From: Chthoniobacter sp.
Lineage (GTDB): Bacteria; Verrucomicrobiota; Verrucomicrobiia; Chthoniobacterales; Chthoniobacteraceae
Direction: 5' to 3'
NCBI GenBank assembly: GCA_028293645.1
Contig: JAQGOK010000133.1
Coordinates: 1 to 47,776 of the forward strand
DNA: 47,776 nucleotides
Part shown: positions 26,186 to 35,761 of the stretch, piece by piece
Layout of the letters: each line of letters opens with the position of its first letter
Numbering within the stretch: the stretch's first letter is position 1
Translations under genes and position numbers: made by a program
Notes under the pieces: generated by a model
Seen by the model: only the letters and a program-made list of their open reading frames with translations
The model's database searches: none
Told to the model about the DNA's origin: nothing

Positions 26186-28756
26186 ATGAACCACTCGCAT
26201 TCTCCGCTCACTTCCTCCGCTCGTCCGATCACTTTCCCTGCCACGGACGCGCAGACGTTTACGTTGCCCAACGGCTTGGGAATCATCGTTCAGGAGGATC
26301 ACAGCGCGCCGGTGACGAGCGTGCAGGTTTGGATCGAAACGGGGAGCATCCACGAAGACCAGCATCTTGGCGCCGGGCTTTCGCATCTGCTCGAGCATAT
26401 GCTCTTCAAAGGGACGAAAACGCGCGGCGCCAGCGAGTTCGCGCAGCGCGTTCAGGACGCGGGCGGCTACATCAATGCCTACACCTCGTTCGATCGCACT
26501 GTTTATTGGATCGATATTCCTTCGCGCGGCACCAGCACCGCGCTGGAACTGCTGAGCGACGCGGTGATGAACTCGACGTTGCCGCCGGAAGAATACGTGA
26601 AGGAGCAGGAGGTCATTCGGCGTGAATTCGCGATGGGGAATGACGACCCGGACCGGGTGAGCGGACAGGCGCTCTTCGCCACCGCATATCGCGAACACCC
26701 TTATCGCTTCCCGGTGATCGGCCATCTCGATGTCTTCGACGCCATGCAGCGCGACGAGGTGATGGCTTACTACCGGCGGCGCTACGTGCCGAACAACATG
26801 TTCTTCGTCGTGACCGGCGACATCGATCCCGCGGCGGTGCACACCCAGCTCGCGGAAATCTTCGCGCCGTATCCTCGCCGGAGCTTGCCGCCCGTGCTGA
26901 TGCCGCAGGAGCCGCCGCAACTTGCCCGGCGTGAATCCCATATCGAGTTCGCCACCGAGCTGACACGACTGAACCTCGCCTGGCATGTGCCGGGGCTCAC
27001 GCACCCGGATATCCCGGCGCTCGATGTGCTCGCGATGGTGCTCGGCCACGGACGCAGCGCCCGCCTTTACAAGCGACTCCGCGAAGACGCGGCGCTGGTG
27101 CATTCGGTGGACGCCTGGTGTTATGCGCCGGGCCAGCCGGGCTTGTTCGGCATCGACGCCGTACTTGATGCCGAGCATCGGAGTGCCGCACAGGATCAGA
27201 TGCTCGCGATGGTGGCGGAAATTGCCGAGTCGGGCATCACTCCCGCGGAGCTGGAGAAAGCGAAGAAGGCATCGCTCAGCCACCAACTCGGTGCGGTGAC
27301 CACGATGCGCGGAAAGGCCAGCGATCTCGGCTCGAACTGGATCCTCACGCGGAATCTCGACTTCTCCCGCGACTACCTCGCCGCCATTCAGCGCGTCACC
27401 GTCGCCGACATCGCGCGGGTGACTGGCCGATACTGCACGGATCAAAACCTCACGGTCACGTCGCTGAATCCGCCCGGAACGCTCTCGACCGTGAGAGTCG
27501 AGCAATCCGCAGTGCGAGCCGGCGAAGTCCGCCGCACCGAAATCGCGAACGGCTTGCGCCTTCTGGTTCGGGAAGATGCGCGGCTGCCACTTGTCACGCT
27601 GGTTGCCTCGGTCAAAGCCGGCCTGCTTTCCGAAACCGCGGAGAACAACGGCATCACGCGCCTGCTTTCGAAAGTGTTGCTCAAAGGGACTACTCACCGG
27701 ACCGCGGAACAGCTCGCTGACGAGATCGAAGCGGTCGGCGGCAGCATTTCGAGCGACGCGGGTAACAATTCGATCAACGTCTTTGTCAAAGTGATGGAGC
27801 CGGATCTGCGGCTTGGGCTGGAGATCCTTGCCGACGTTTTGCTACACGCCAGTTTGCCGGAGAAGGCGATCGCGCGCGAAAAGGAAGTGCAGCTCGCCGG
27901 GATCAAGGCCGAGGAGGAAGAGCTGACCGTAGTCGCCCGCAATCTTCTGCGCGCGCGGCTCTTCGCGGGGCATCCCTACGGATTGCGCCACTTGGGCGAA
28001 GTGGAGTCGGTGAAGCGCCTGAGCCGCGATGATTTGCAGCGCTTTCGCGACCGCCACCTGGTCGCGCGGAACTGCGTGATCGGCGTTTTCGGAAAGGTTC
28101 ACTCGGAGGAAGTTCAGGCGCTGGTCGAGGAAGTTTTGGGCGGGATGGTGAGTGGCGAACCGGCACTGGTGACCGTGCCGCAGCCGGTTCCGCTGCAAAG
28201 CTCGGTCGAAGTGGAGGAGCTGAAGGACAAACAACAGGCGGTGCTGATGACCGGCTTCCAGGCGGCCGATCTCTTCAGCCCGGATCGCCCGGCTTTGGAG
28301 TTGCTCGATGAAGCCTGCAGCGATCTTGGTTCCCGCTTTTTCCTCCGTATTCGCGAAGAGATGGGTCTCGCCTACTTCGTCGGCAGTTCGCAAATGGCCG
28401 GCCTCGCTCCTGGGCCGTTTGTCTTCTATTGCGGCACCGATCCGGCGAAAGTGGCCGACGTACAGGCCGCGTTGCAGGATGAAATCCGCAAGCTCGCCGA
28501 AGGCGGGCTGACCGCCGCCGAACTGGCCCGGGCTCGGGAGAAGTACCTGGGCGCGCAAGATATTCGCAATCAGTCGAACGACAGCTTCGCGTTCACCTGC
28601 GCACTGGATGAACTCTATGGCCTCGGCTTCGATCATCATGAAACGATGCGGCGTGAGATCGAAGCGGTGACCATCGAGGAAGTCCGGCGCGTCGCCCGGA
28701 AATACTTTGCCGAACAGCCGAGCATCACGGCCATCGTTCGCCCGCCCGCGGCTTAG
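26186..28756 (+). CDS. M16 family zinc metalloprotease, two-module fusion
   Basis: First module has HLLEHMLFKGT (HxxEH) and second-half VLGHGRSARLYKRLRED; a second M16 module follows (ITRLLSKVLLKGTTHRTAEQLADEIEAVGGSI). Confidence 0.93.
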   Translation: MNHSHSPLTSSARPITFPATDAQTFTLPNGLGIIVQEDHSAPVTSVQVWIETGSIHEDQHLGAGLSHLLEHMLFKGTKTRGASEFAQRVQDAGGYINAYTSFDRTVYWIDIPSRGTSTALELLSDAVMNSTLPPEEYVKEQEVIRREFAMGNDDPDRVSGQALFATAYREHPYRFPVIGHLDVFDAMQRDEVMAYYRRRYVPNNMFFVVTGDIDPAAVHTQLAEIFAPYPRRSLPPVLMPQEPPQLARRESHIEFATELTRLNLAWHVPGLTHPDIPALDVLAMVLGHGRSARLYKRLREDAALVHSVDAWCYAPGQPGLFGIDAVLDAEHRSAAQDQMLAMVAEIAESGITPAELEKAKKASLSHQLGAVTTMRGKASDLGSNWILTRNLDFSRDYLAAIQRVTVADIARVTGRYCTDQNLTVTSLNPPGTLSTVRVEQSAVRAGEVRRTEIANGLRLLVREDARLPLVTLVASVKAGLLSETAENNGITRLLSKVLLKGTTHRTAEQLADEIEAVGGSISSDAGNNSINVFVKVMEPDLRLGLEILADVLLHASLPEKAIAREKEVQLAGIKAEEEELTVVARNLLRARLFAGHPYGLRHLGEVESVKRLSRDDLQRFRDRHLVARNCVIGVFGKVHSEEVQALVEEVLGGMVSGEPALVTVPQPVPLQSSVEVEELKDKQQAVLMTGFQAADLFSPDRPALELLDEACSDLGSRFFLRIREEMGLAYFVGSSQMAGLAPGPFVFYCGTDPAKVADVQAALQDEIRKLAEGGLTAAELARAREKYLGAQDIRNQSNDSFAFTCALDELYGLGFDHHETMRREIEAVTIEEVRRVARKYFAEQPSITAIVRPPAA

Positions 28757-28853
28757 CACGCGGTCGCACGAAAGCAGCATCCCGCTGGCCGGGAAGGCAG
28801 TACTCGGCCAAAGGGTTGACGCTTTGCGCGGTTCGCTTTCCTATTCCACTCCC

Positions 28854-30659
28854 ATGCGTTTCCCCCTCGTTTCGTCAATTTTCCTCGTGCTTTCCGCGGT
28901 CGTTCCAAGCCGGGGCGCGGAGGATCCGCTCGCCGATAAACGGCGCCCGGTTGCTTCCACCGAAGCGCTGCCTGCGACCGAAGCGGCTCAGAAAATGGGT
29001 CTGCCTCCGGGCTTTCGCGCACAACTTGTCGCGGCCGAACCGGACGTGGTGCAGCCGATCGCCTACACGATGGACGATCGCGGACGTCTGTGGGTTCTGG
29101 AGAACACGAACTACCCAAACTGCCCCGGCGAAGCGAAGGACAAGATCCTGATCCTCGAAGACACGGATGGAGATGGCAAAGCCGACAAGCGCACGGTCTT
29201 TCACGACAAGATCACGTTCGCCTCCGGCATTGCGGTCGGCTTCGGCGGCGTCTGGGTCGGCGCCCCGCCGAATCTGCTCTTCATTCCAGACAAGAACGGT
29301 GACGACAAGCCGGACGGGGAGCCTGAGACAGTTCTCGATGGTTGGGGCTGGGAGGACACGCACGAGACCCTGAACAACTTCACGTGGGGTCCGGACGGCT
29401 GGATGTACGGCACGCACGGCATCTTCACGAATTCCAACGTAGGCGCGCCCGGCACTCCAAAAGCGGAGCGGACCCCGATCAACGCCGGGGTCTGGCGGTT
29501 GCACCCGGTCACCCGGAAGTTTGAGGTCTATGCGGAAGGCGCGAGCAATCAGTGGGGCGTCGATTGGAACGACCATGGCCAGGCGTTCTTCGAGGCGTGC
29601 GTGATCCCGCACATGTGGCAGTTGATCCAGGGCGCGCGTTATCACCGCCAGGCCGGTTCGCATTTCAACAAACACACCTACGAAGACATCGGCACGATTG
29701 CCGACTTCGAGTACGAGAAGCGCGCCTACTGCGGCGCCATGGTTTACCTCGGAGGCCAGTGGCCGGCGGAGTTCCGGAACACGTTTTTTTTCCAGGACAT
29801 TCACATGAACAAGCTGCGCAACGAGCGGATGGAGCGGCGCGGCTCGGGATACAAGGCGGTGAAGAACATGGATTTCCTGGTGGCGAACGATCCGTGGTTC
29901 CGCGGCCTCAGCCCGCAATACGGCCCGGACGGTTCGGTCTTCCTGAATGATTGGTATGACAAGGTGCCCTGCCACCAGCAGCGCGCGTTCACTGACCGAT
30001 CGAACGGGCGCATTTACAAGATCGTTTACGAGGGAGCGAAAGCTCAGCCGGTTGATCTCGCCAAGGCGACCGACGCCGAGTTGGTCCAGATGCAGTTGCA
30101 CGCGAACGACTGGTTCGTCCGGCACGCGCGGCGGATTCTGCAGGAACGCGGGCCGAAACCCGAAGTACACGCGGCCCTCGCGAAGATGCTGGCCGAGAAT
30201 CCGGACGAGACGCGTCAACTGCGGGCGCTCTGGACTTTGCACTGCACTGGCGGACTGACGGAGGCGTTGGCGGTCCAGTCGCTCAGCGCGAGATCAGAAT
30301 GGGTGCGCGCCTGGACGGTGCAACTTGCCTGTGAAGCGGGTGCTCCCTCCGAAGCGCTGCTTTTGAAGTTTGCGGAAATGGCGAAGGCGGATCCTTCGCC
30401 GGTGGTTCGCCTTTACCTCGCTTCGGGCGCGCAGCGCATCCCAGTGGCTCAACGGTGGCCGGTTTTGGAGGGACTCGCGTCCCGTGCGGAGGATGCAAAG
30501 GATCACAACTTGCCGCTGATGCTTTGGTATGCCGCCGAACCTGCCGTGGCCGCGAACGTTACCAAAGCCGCTGAACTGTTGGCGGGGTGCCAGATTCCCC
30601 AGGTGCAGGAATTCATCACCCGGCGCATGGCCGCCTCAGCTACGGCCCAGGCGCAATGA
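28854..30659 (+). CDS. PVC-type membrane-bound dehydrogenase, beta-propeller/HEAT N-terminal part
   Basis: Signal peptide; LPPGFRAQLVAAEPDVVQPIAYTMDDRGRLWVLENTNYP...ILILEDTDGDGKADKRTVF...IFTNSNVG; no CXXCH in this ORF. Confidence 0.85.
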   Translation: MRFPLVSSIFLVLSAVVPSRGAEDPLADKRRPVASTEALPATEAAQKMGLPPGFRAQLVAAEPDVVQPIAYTMDDRGRLWVLENTNYPNCPGEAKDKILILEDTDGDGKADKRTVFHDKITFASGIAVGFGGVWVGAPPNLLFIPDKNGDDKPDGEPETVLDGWGWEDTHETLNNFTWGPDGWMYGTHGIFTNSNVGAPGTPKAERTPINAGVWRLHPVTRKFEVYAEGASNQWGVDWNDHGQAFFEACVIPHMWQLIQGARYHRQAGSHFNKHTYEDIGTIADFEYEKRAYCGAMVYLGGQWPAEFRNTFFFQDIHMNKLRNERMERRGSGYKAVKNMDFLVANDPWFRGLSPQYGPDGSVFLNDWYDKVPCHQQRAFTDRSNGRIYKIVYEGAKAQPVDLAKATDAELVQMQLHANDWFVRHARRILQERGPKPEVHAALAKMLAENPDETRQLRALWTLHCTGGLTEALAVQSLSARSEWVRAWTVQLACEAGAPSEALLLKFAEMAKADPSPVVRLYLASGAQRIPVAQRWPVLEGLASRAEDAKDHNLPLMLWYAAEPAVAANVTKAAELLAGCQIPQVQEFITRRMAASATAQAQ

Positions 30660-32371
30660 AGCGACTGCTACTTTCCGCCTCGGCTGCGGCGGTGCTCAGC
30701 GGGAGTCTTTTCGCGCAGGAGAAAGCGGCGAATCCGCTCGATGTGCTCGTTCGCACATTGACCAGGATCGAGAACCCGGCCGTGCAGGTGAACATTCTCA
30801 AGGGGATGAATGCATCGCTGAAAGGGAAGCGAGCGCTGGCGGTGCCGGAGGGTTGGAATGAACTCTACGAGAAGCTGAAAACCAGCCCGAACGAAGAAGT
30901 CCGGCAGCAGGCGCAGGCGCTGGCAGCGACGTTCGGCGGCGGCGGAGCGCTCGACGAGATGCGCCAGGCGCTCGCGGATTCGACTGCCGACGAAGCGGCG
31001 CGGAAGGCGGCGCTCGATTCACTGGTCGCCGCGAAGGACGGGCAGGCGCTGCCTTTATTGCTCGAACTGATCGCGCAGCCTGGCGCGTTGCGCGGTCCAG
31101 CCCTTCGCGGGTTGGCGAACTACGACGATCCGCGGATCGCGACGGCGTTGATCGCGGGGTTCGGTGGGTTTGATTCTGCAGAAAAGCGGGACGCGCTGAA
31201 CGTGCTGCTGACGCGGCCCGCCACCGCGAAGGCTTTGATCGCTGCCGTTGAATCCAAAACCATCGAACGCGCAGCGATCACCGCACCGCTCGCGCGCCAA
31301 TTGCAGAGCTTGAAGGAACCGGAGATCGACACCTGGCTCGCCAGGAACTGGGGCATGGTCAAAACGACGTCGGCTGAGAAGCAGGCGCAGATCGCGAAGT
31401 TCAAAGAGTTCCTCACTCCCGACCTGATCGTGCGCGCCGATGCTTCGCGCGGCCGCGCGATCTTTGGCCAGACCTGCGCGGTCTGCCACACGATGTTCGG
31501 TACGGGCGGCACGATCGGACCGGAATTGCCCGGCGCTTACGAAGACATCGATTACCTGCTGCAAAACATCCTCGATCCCAATGCGGTCATTGGTAAGGAC
31601 TACCAGCAGACGTTTGTCCGGCTGAAAGACGGCCAGTCGGTCTCCGGCATCATCACGAGCGAAGATCAAAGTGCGGTCGGTCTGCGCACCCTCGGCGACA
31701 CACTCACTCTGCAACGCGGCGACATCGCGGAGGTCCAGGTGAGCGAGCAATCGATGATGCCGGAAGGCCTGCTCTCGGCGCTCGATGAGGAAGGCGTCCG
31801 CGACCTTTTCGCGTATCTGCGGCAGCGGCAGCAGGTGCCGATGCTCCTGACTTCAGTGAACGCGACGGACTTCTTCAATGGTAACGACCTCAGCCGTTGG
31901 AAGGGATCCAACCAGGCTTGGAAGATCGAGGGCGGCGAGTTGATCGGCCGAGGCAATGCGGAGCGTCCCGAGTCGCTCCTCAGCGACATGGTCGCGAAGG
32001 ACTTCAAGCTTACCGGTCAGATCAAAGTCAGCGGCGCGCAAGCCGCGGCGGAACTCGCTTTTTACGGCTCGACCCGGGAGGGGAAGTTCACCGGCCACGC
32101 GCTCAGTTTCGGAGGCGCGCACACGGCGTCGGTGTGGGATTACTCCGCCGCGCAGCCCAAGCTGCTACCGCAAACGGCTGCGTTTGCTCCTGACGCGTGG
32201 ACGAAATGCGAGATCACCGCCCGTGGCGACAAAGTGGCGGTCGCGCTTGGGGATCAGCCGCCGATCGTGATCGCGCGCCCTCCGGAGACCCGGACCGTGA
32301 TCGGCTTTTATCTCTTCGGCCAGGGCTCGGAGCTTCGGGTCAAGGATGTGACCGTGGAAGTTCCGGAGTAG
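30656..32371 (+). CDS. HEAT-repeat / c-type heme (CAVCH) / DUF1080 protein
   Basis: ATGA overlap with the upstream stop; signal peptide MKRLLLSASAAAVLSGSLFAQ; heme motif GQTCAVCHTMFGTGGTIGPEL; C-terminal DUF1080-like FFNGNDLSRWKGSNQAWKIEGGELIGRG. Confidence 0.88.
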   Translation: MKRLLLSASAAAVLSGSLFAQEKAANPLDVLVRTLTRIENPAVQVNILKGMNASLKGKRALAVPEGWNELYEKLKTSPNEEVRQQAQALAATFGGGGALDEMRQALADSTADEAARKAALDSLVAAKDGQALPLLLELIAQPGALRGPALRGLANYDDPRIATALIAGFGGFDSAEKRDALNVLLTRPATAKALIAAVESKTIERAAITAPLARQLQSLKEPEIDTWLARNWGMVKTTSAEKQAQIAKFKEFLTPDLIVRADASRGRAIFGQTCAVCHTMFGTGGTIGPELPGAYEDIDYLLQNILDPNAVIGKDYQQTFVRLKDGQSVSGIITSEDQSAVGLRTLGDTLTLQRGDIAEVQVSEQSMMPEGLLSALDEEGVRDLFAYLRQRQQVPMLLTSVNATDFFNGNDLSRWKGSNQAWKIEGGELIGRGNAERPESLLSDMVAKDFKLTGQIKVSGAQAAAELAFYGSTREGKFTGHALSFGGAHTASVWDYSAAQPKLLPQTAAFAPDAWTKCEITARGDKVAVALGDQPPIVIARPPETRTVIGFYLFGQGSELRVKDVTVEVPE

Positions 32372-32382
32372 GCGAAGTGGCG

Positions 32383-33924
32383 TTACCGGGCTGACCGAGC
32401 CTCAGACCGGAGCAGCAACGGCAAACGTTTGCGGAGCGCGGCGTCCGCGTCGGCGGTTGTGGGGTAATCAAAAAGGGCCAGCTCGATGACTTGCTGCGCG
32501 AGGTAACGTTCTCGATCCAGCACGGCGCGAAGGCTGGCGGCGCGGAGCGTTCCCGCCAAGGAACCCAACCCCGCCTGGTCGGCAGCAGTCGCTTTCGCCC
32601 GGTTTTCCCAAAGTCCGTGATACACCTCGAGAGTCCCTGCACCTGAGGTGAACGAGTAACCTCGAAAGGGGAGCCGGATGCCGCCGGCTTCGACCACCTG
32701 CTCGCCTCGATCCGCAACCAGCCGATGCCCGACGGCACTCAGGCAAATGTCCGGTCGATGCATGCGCGCCAGGATGCGGGAGCGTGCCGGTCCGGCGTTC
32801 CATTGAAAGGTGTAAGCGACCCAGCGCTCTCCTGAAGGCTCCCGCCAGGTGATGGCCTGGTGATCGTCGAATTTCAGCTTCTCTTTGGAGGCGTCCGAAA
32901 CCGGAATGGTCGTGATCTCCTGAGCGTCGGCTGGTGGCGAAAAGACGAGTTGCGTGATGGTGTCGGTGGAAGCGCGAAACCACCATTCGGTCCCGATCAC
33001 GCAGGCGAACAGCCACACCCCCGTTGCGACTGCAAATGCGGTGGGAAGCGGGTTCGGCCGGTGCTGCCCGTGGGGCGGTGCTGCCGGGGACGAAGGGGGC
33101 GAAAGCTTGAGGCCCAACAGCCAGGTCACGAGCAGGCAGGCGCTGACGATGGAATAACCGGCTGAATCGTGCCAGCGATCGACTGAGCTCAGCCCGGAAG
33201 TGGCGGCCGAATGCGCCAGCCAACTGGCACGCACGACATTGCCGAAGATCGCGGTGACGATCGCCGCGCCGACGAGGCCGGCTCGCGACTTCCCGCTGAG
33301 CCGCATCATTTCACCCAGGAAAATCCCGAGCATCAAGGCGGCTTGCAGGGAGCGGATGCCGCTGCAGGCTTCATCCACGCCGAGAACGCCGGTGCCGACC
33401 TCGATCAGGTGACCGCGTTGCACCGCCAGCGTGCCGGTGAGGTTCAGGATTTCAACGGCGAGCGTGGAGACGAAGCCGGTGAGTCCCTGAATGACGGCGA
33501 TCTCGACGGAACTCGGCCATGGGATGGCAGTCAGGATGAACGCCGTTGGAACGGCAAAATGCGTCATCCATGGAACGCCGCCAGCCATTGCGCAGCAGCT
33601 CATGCTGAAGAGCACGACCAACCCCGCAAAAGCCCAGCTCACCAGACGCCAATCGGGGTTCGGCTGAGCGACCAGCCAGACCGGGAGAAAGAGAGCGGCT
33701 GCGACGCCCGCGAAAAGCACCGTGCCGCTGAGGAGAGGTTTGTCCGGCTCGGGGCGGGTGTTCCACCGCGCCCAGGCGAGGTATGCGCCCAGCGCTGGAA
33801 CCAGCCAGCCAAAGCTATATTGCGGATCGGCCGACCAATGATGCGAGAGGTGCCAGCAGAGCAGCAGCCAAAGCATCAGGGCGGGGAGCCACTTCCAAAA
33901 ACCCCTCAGCCCTTCGCCCGTCAT
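32383..33924 (-). CDS. Exosortase with EpsI-like C-terminal domain
   Basis: Multi-TM protein with DEACSGIRSLQA, FGNVVRASWLA and RWHDSAGY, the exosortase Cys/Arg/His signature; soluble C-terminal region resembles EpsI. Confidence 0.88.
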   Translation of the reverse strand: MTGEGLRGFWKWLPALMLWLLLCWHLSHHWSADPQYSFGWLVPALGAYLAWARWNTRPEPDKPLLSGTVLFAGVAAALFLPVWLVAQPNPDWRLVSWAFAGLVVLFSMSCCAMAGGVPWMTHFAVPTAFILTAIPWPSSVEIAVIQGLTGFVSTLAVEILNLTGTLAVQRGHLIEVGTGVLGVDEACSGIRSLQAALMLGIFLGEMMRLSGKSRAGLVGAAIVTAIFGNVVRASWLAHSAATSGLSSVDRWHDSAGYSIVSACLLVTWLLGLKLSPPSSPAAPPHGQHRPNPLPTAFAVATGVWLFACVIGTEWWFRASTDTITQLVFSPPADAQEITTIPVSDASKEKLKFDDHQAITWREPSGERWVAYTFQWNAGPARSRILARMHRPDICLSAVGHRLVADRGEQVVEAGGIRLPFRGYSFTSGAGTLEVYHGLWENRAKATAADQAGLGSLAGTLRAASLRAVLDRERYLAQQVIELALFDYPTTADADAALRKRLPLLLRSEARSAR

Positions 33925-34007
33925 CGTGCAATGCCACCAGCTCTCGGCGAGCTGGATTCAGCGGGCTTGCATCGGCGCATGGCGGGGATTTTGCTCTGCC
34001 CCAGTTT

Positions 34008-35696
34008 ATGGCACAAGAGACTTTGGACGAAACGCCCCGCAAACGCTGGTGGCTGAAACCGCTGATCGGGATCGTGCTCCTTGCGGTGCTGTCGGTGGGT
34101 GGCTGGCGCGTTTACCGGAGCTGGCAGCTCAAGCAGTTGGTCGCTGAATCCAAGGTACTGATTGAGCGCGGCGATTACCAGAAGGCTGCGCTCGGGCTCC
34201 GGCGGGCTCTTCAGATCAACCAGTTTAGTCCCGAAGCAAACCGCACGATGGCCGAATTGACGGACAAGCTTGGTTTGCCTGAAGGCGTCGAGTGGCGCCG
34301 CGCGACCGCGGGCCTTGCGCCCGGTTCCGTTCCGGACGCCCTGGCGTTTGCGAATTCTGCACTCCGACACGGCGAAGCGGGCGTGGCGCAGAACGCACTG
34401 GCCGGGATCGGGAAGCCGACGGATCAGAAGGCGCAGTTTCACACCTCGGCCGGCAACGCTGCGGTGGCGCAGGGGCAATACTCCGAGGCCGACCAGCACT
34501 TCGCGCAAGCGTTGGAAGCTGACCCGAAAAACGAAGCCGCCGAATACAATCTGGCGGTTTCGCGCATCCACTCACCCGACGTGTCAAAGCGAGACGCAGC
34601 CGTGGAGGCGCTCCGGCGTCTGACCGGCAGCGAACGCGTGGGAGTGCTCGCCCGCCGGGCACTGATCACCTGGCTGCAACGCGAGCAGAAGCTGGAGGAG
34701 GCGCTGCGCCTTGGCGAAGAACAACAGGCAAGCCCGGGCGTCGAATTCCGTGACCGGATTGCGCACCTCGATCTGCTGGTGGCGACCAAAAGCACCGAAG
34801 TGGAAAAAAACCTCGAACAGGTGAAGAGCGCCGCCCTCACGTCAGCTCCCTCGGATGCCGCCGCATTGATGAACTGGTTGCGAATGGCTTCCCGCACCGA
34901 AGAGGCGATCACCTGGGCGGCAACTTTGCCGCCGGCACTCAGCGGCCATCGGGCGATGATGGAGGCACGTGCAGAGTGCCTCGTGGCGTTGGGAAAGTGG
35001 TCGGAGTTGATGGCCACCGTTGAGCCCGGCGATTGGAAGGATTTCGAATTCATCCGGCTCGCCTATCGAGCACGAGCGGGGAAAGAACTCGGCGATCGCT
35101 TCAACAGCAAGACCACCTGGACCTTCGCGACGATCGCTGCGCGTCGCCCAGAGCATCTCAGCAAACTTGCGTTGATGGCGAGTCGCTGGGGCTGGCGCGA
35201 TGAATTGCAGGAGACGCTTTGGGCGGCAACGAAGCAGCCCAACCCGGACTGGGCTCTGCAAATGTTGCACCGGTTGTATCGGCAGGACGGGGATACGAGC
35301 CGCTTGCTCCGAGTGGCCGAAGCGGCGCTCAAAGTGGACGAGAACAATCTACAGGCGCGAAACAATGTGGCGATGCTTTCGCTATTGCTAAAACGGGATG
35401 CCCCCGCGGCACTCGAGAGCGCCCGTCAATTGCACGCCAACGCTCCGCACAATCCGGAGTTCGCCTCGACCTACGCATTCGCCCTGCACCAAGCCGGTCG
35501 GAGCGCAGAAGGGCTGGCGATCCTCAAACAGCTCTCTCCCGAGCAATTGAGAGAACCCGCCATAGCAAGTTACTACGCTTTACTTCTCGACGCCGCGGGT
35601 GAGAAAACGGAGGCCTCGAGCTTTGCGAAAATGGGTCAGGCGGCAACTGTGTTGCCGGAAGAAAAGTCGCTGTTTAGCGGGCTGACCGCGCAGTAG
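34008..35696 (+). CDS. TPR-repeat protein with N-terminal TM helix
   Basis: KRWWLKPLIGIVLLAVLSVGGWRVYRSW TM segment then TPR repeats (LIERGDYQKAALGLRRALQINQFSPEA). Confidence 0.8.
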   Translation: MAQETLDETPRKRWWLKPLIGIVLLAVLSVGGWRVYRSWQLKQLVAESKVLIERGDYQKAALGLRRALQINQFSPEANRTMAELTDKLGLPEGVEWRRATAGLAPGSVPDALAFANSALRHGEAGVAQNALAGIGKPTDQKAQFHTSAGNAAVAQGQYSEADQHFAQALEADPKNEAAEYNLAVSRIHSPDVSKRDAAVEALRRLTGSERVGVLARRALITWLQREQKLEEALRLGEEQQASPGVEFRDRIAHLDLLVATKSTEVEKNLEQVKSAALTSAPSDAAALMNWLRMASRTEEAITWAATLPPALSGHRAMMEARAECLVALGKWSELMATVEPGDWKDFEFIRLAYRARAGKELGDRFNSKTTWTFATIAARRPEHLSKLALMASRWGWRDELQETLWAATKQPNPDWALQMLHRLYRQDGDTSRLLRVAEAALKVDENNLQARNNVAMLSLLLKRDAPAALESARQLHANAPHNPEFASTYAFALHQAGRSAEGLAILKQLSPEQLREPAIASYYALLLDAAGEKTEASSFAKMGQAATVLPEEKSLFSGLTAQ

Positions 35697-35761
35697 GCGC
35701 GAGTTGCGAAAGCCTATACTGTTGACCAAACCATAATTGTGATAAAGATCCGCCCACCCCA

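Noticed and set aside
26171-27697. 508-aa minus-strand ORF opposite the M16 protease
   Set aside because: Antisense shadow ORF in high-GC DNA; composition (Arg/His rich) and lack of recognisable motifs contrast with the clear protease on the plus strand.
28875-30242. 455-aa minus-strand ORF opposite the PVC dehydrogenase
   Set aside because: Antisense shadow ORF; real coding signal is on the plus strand.
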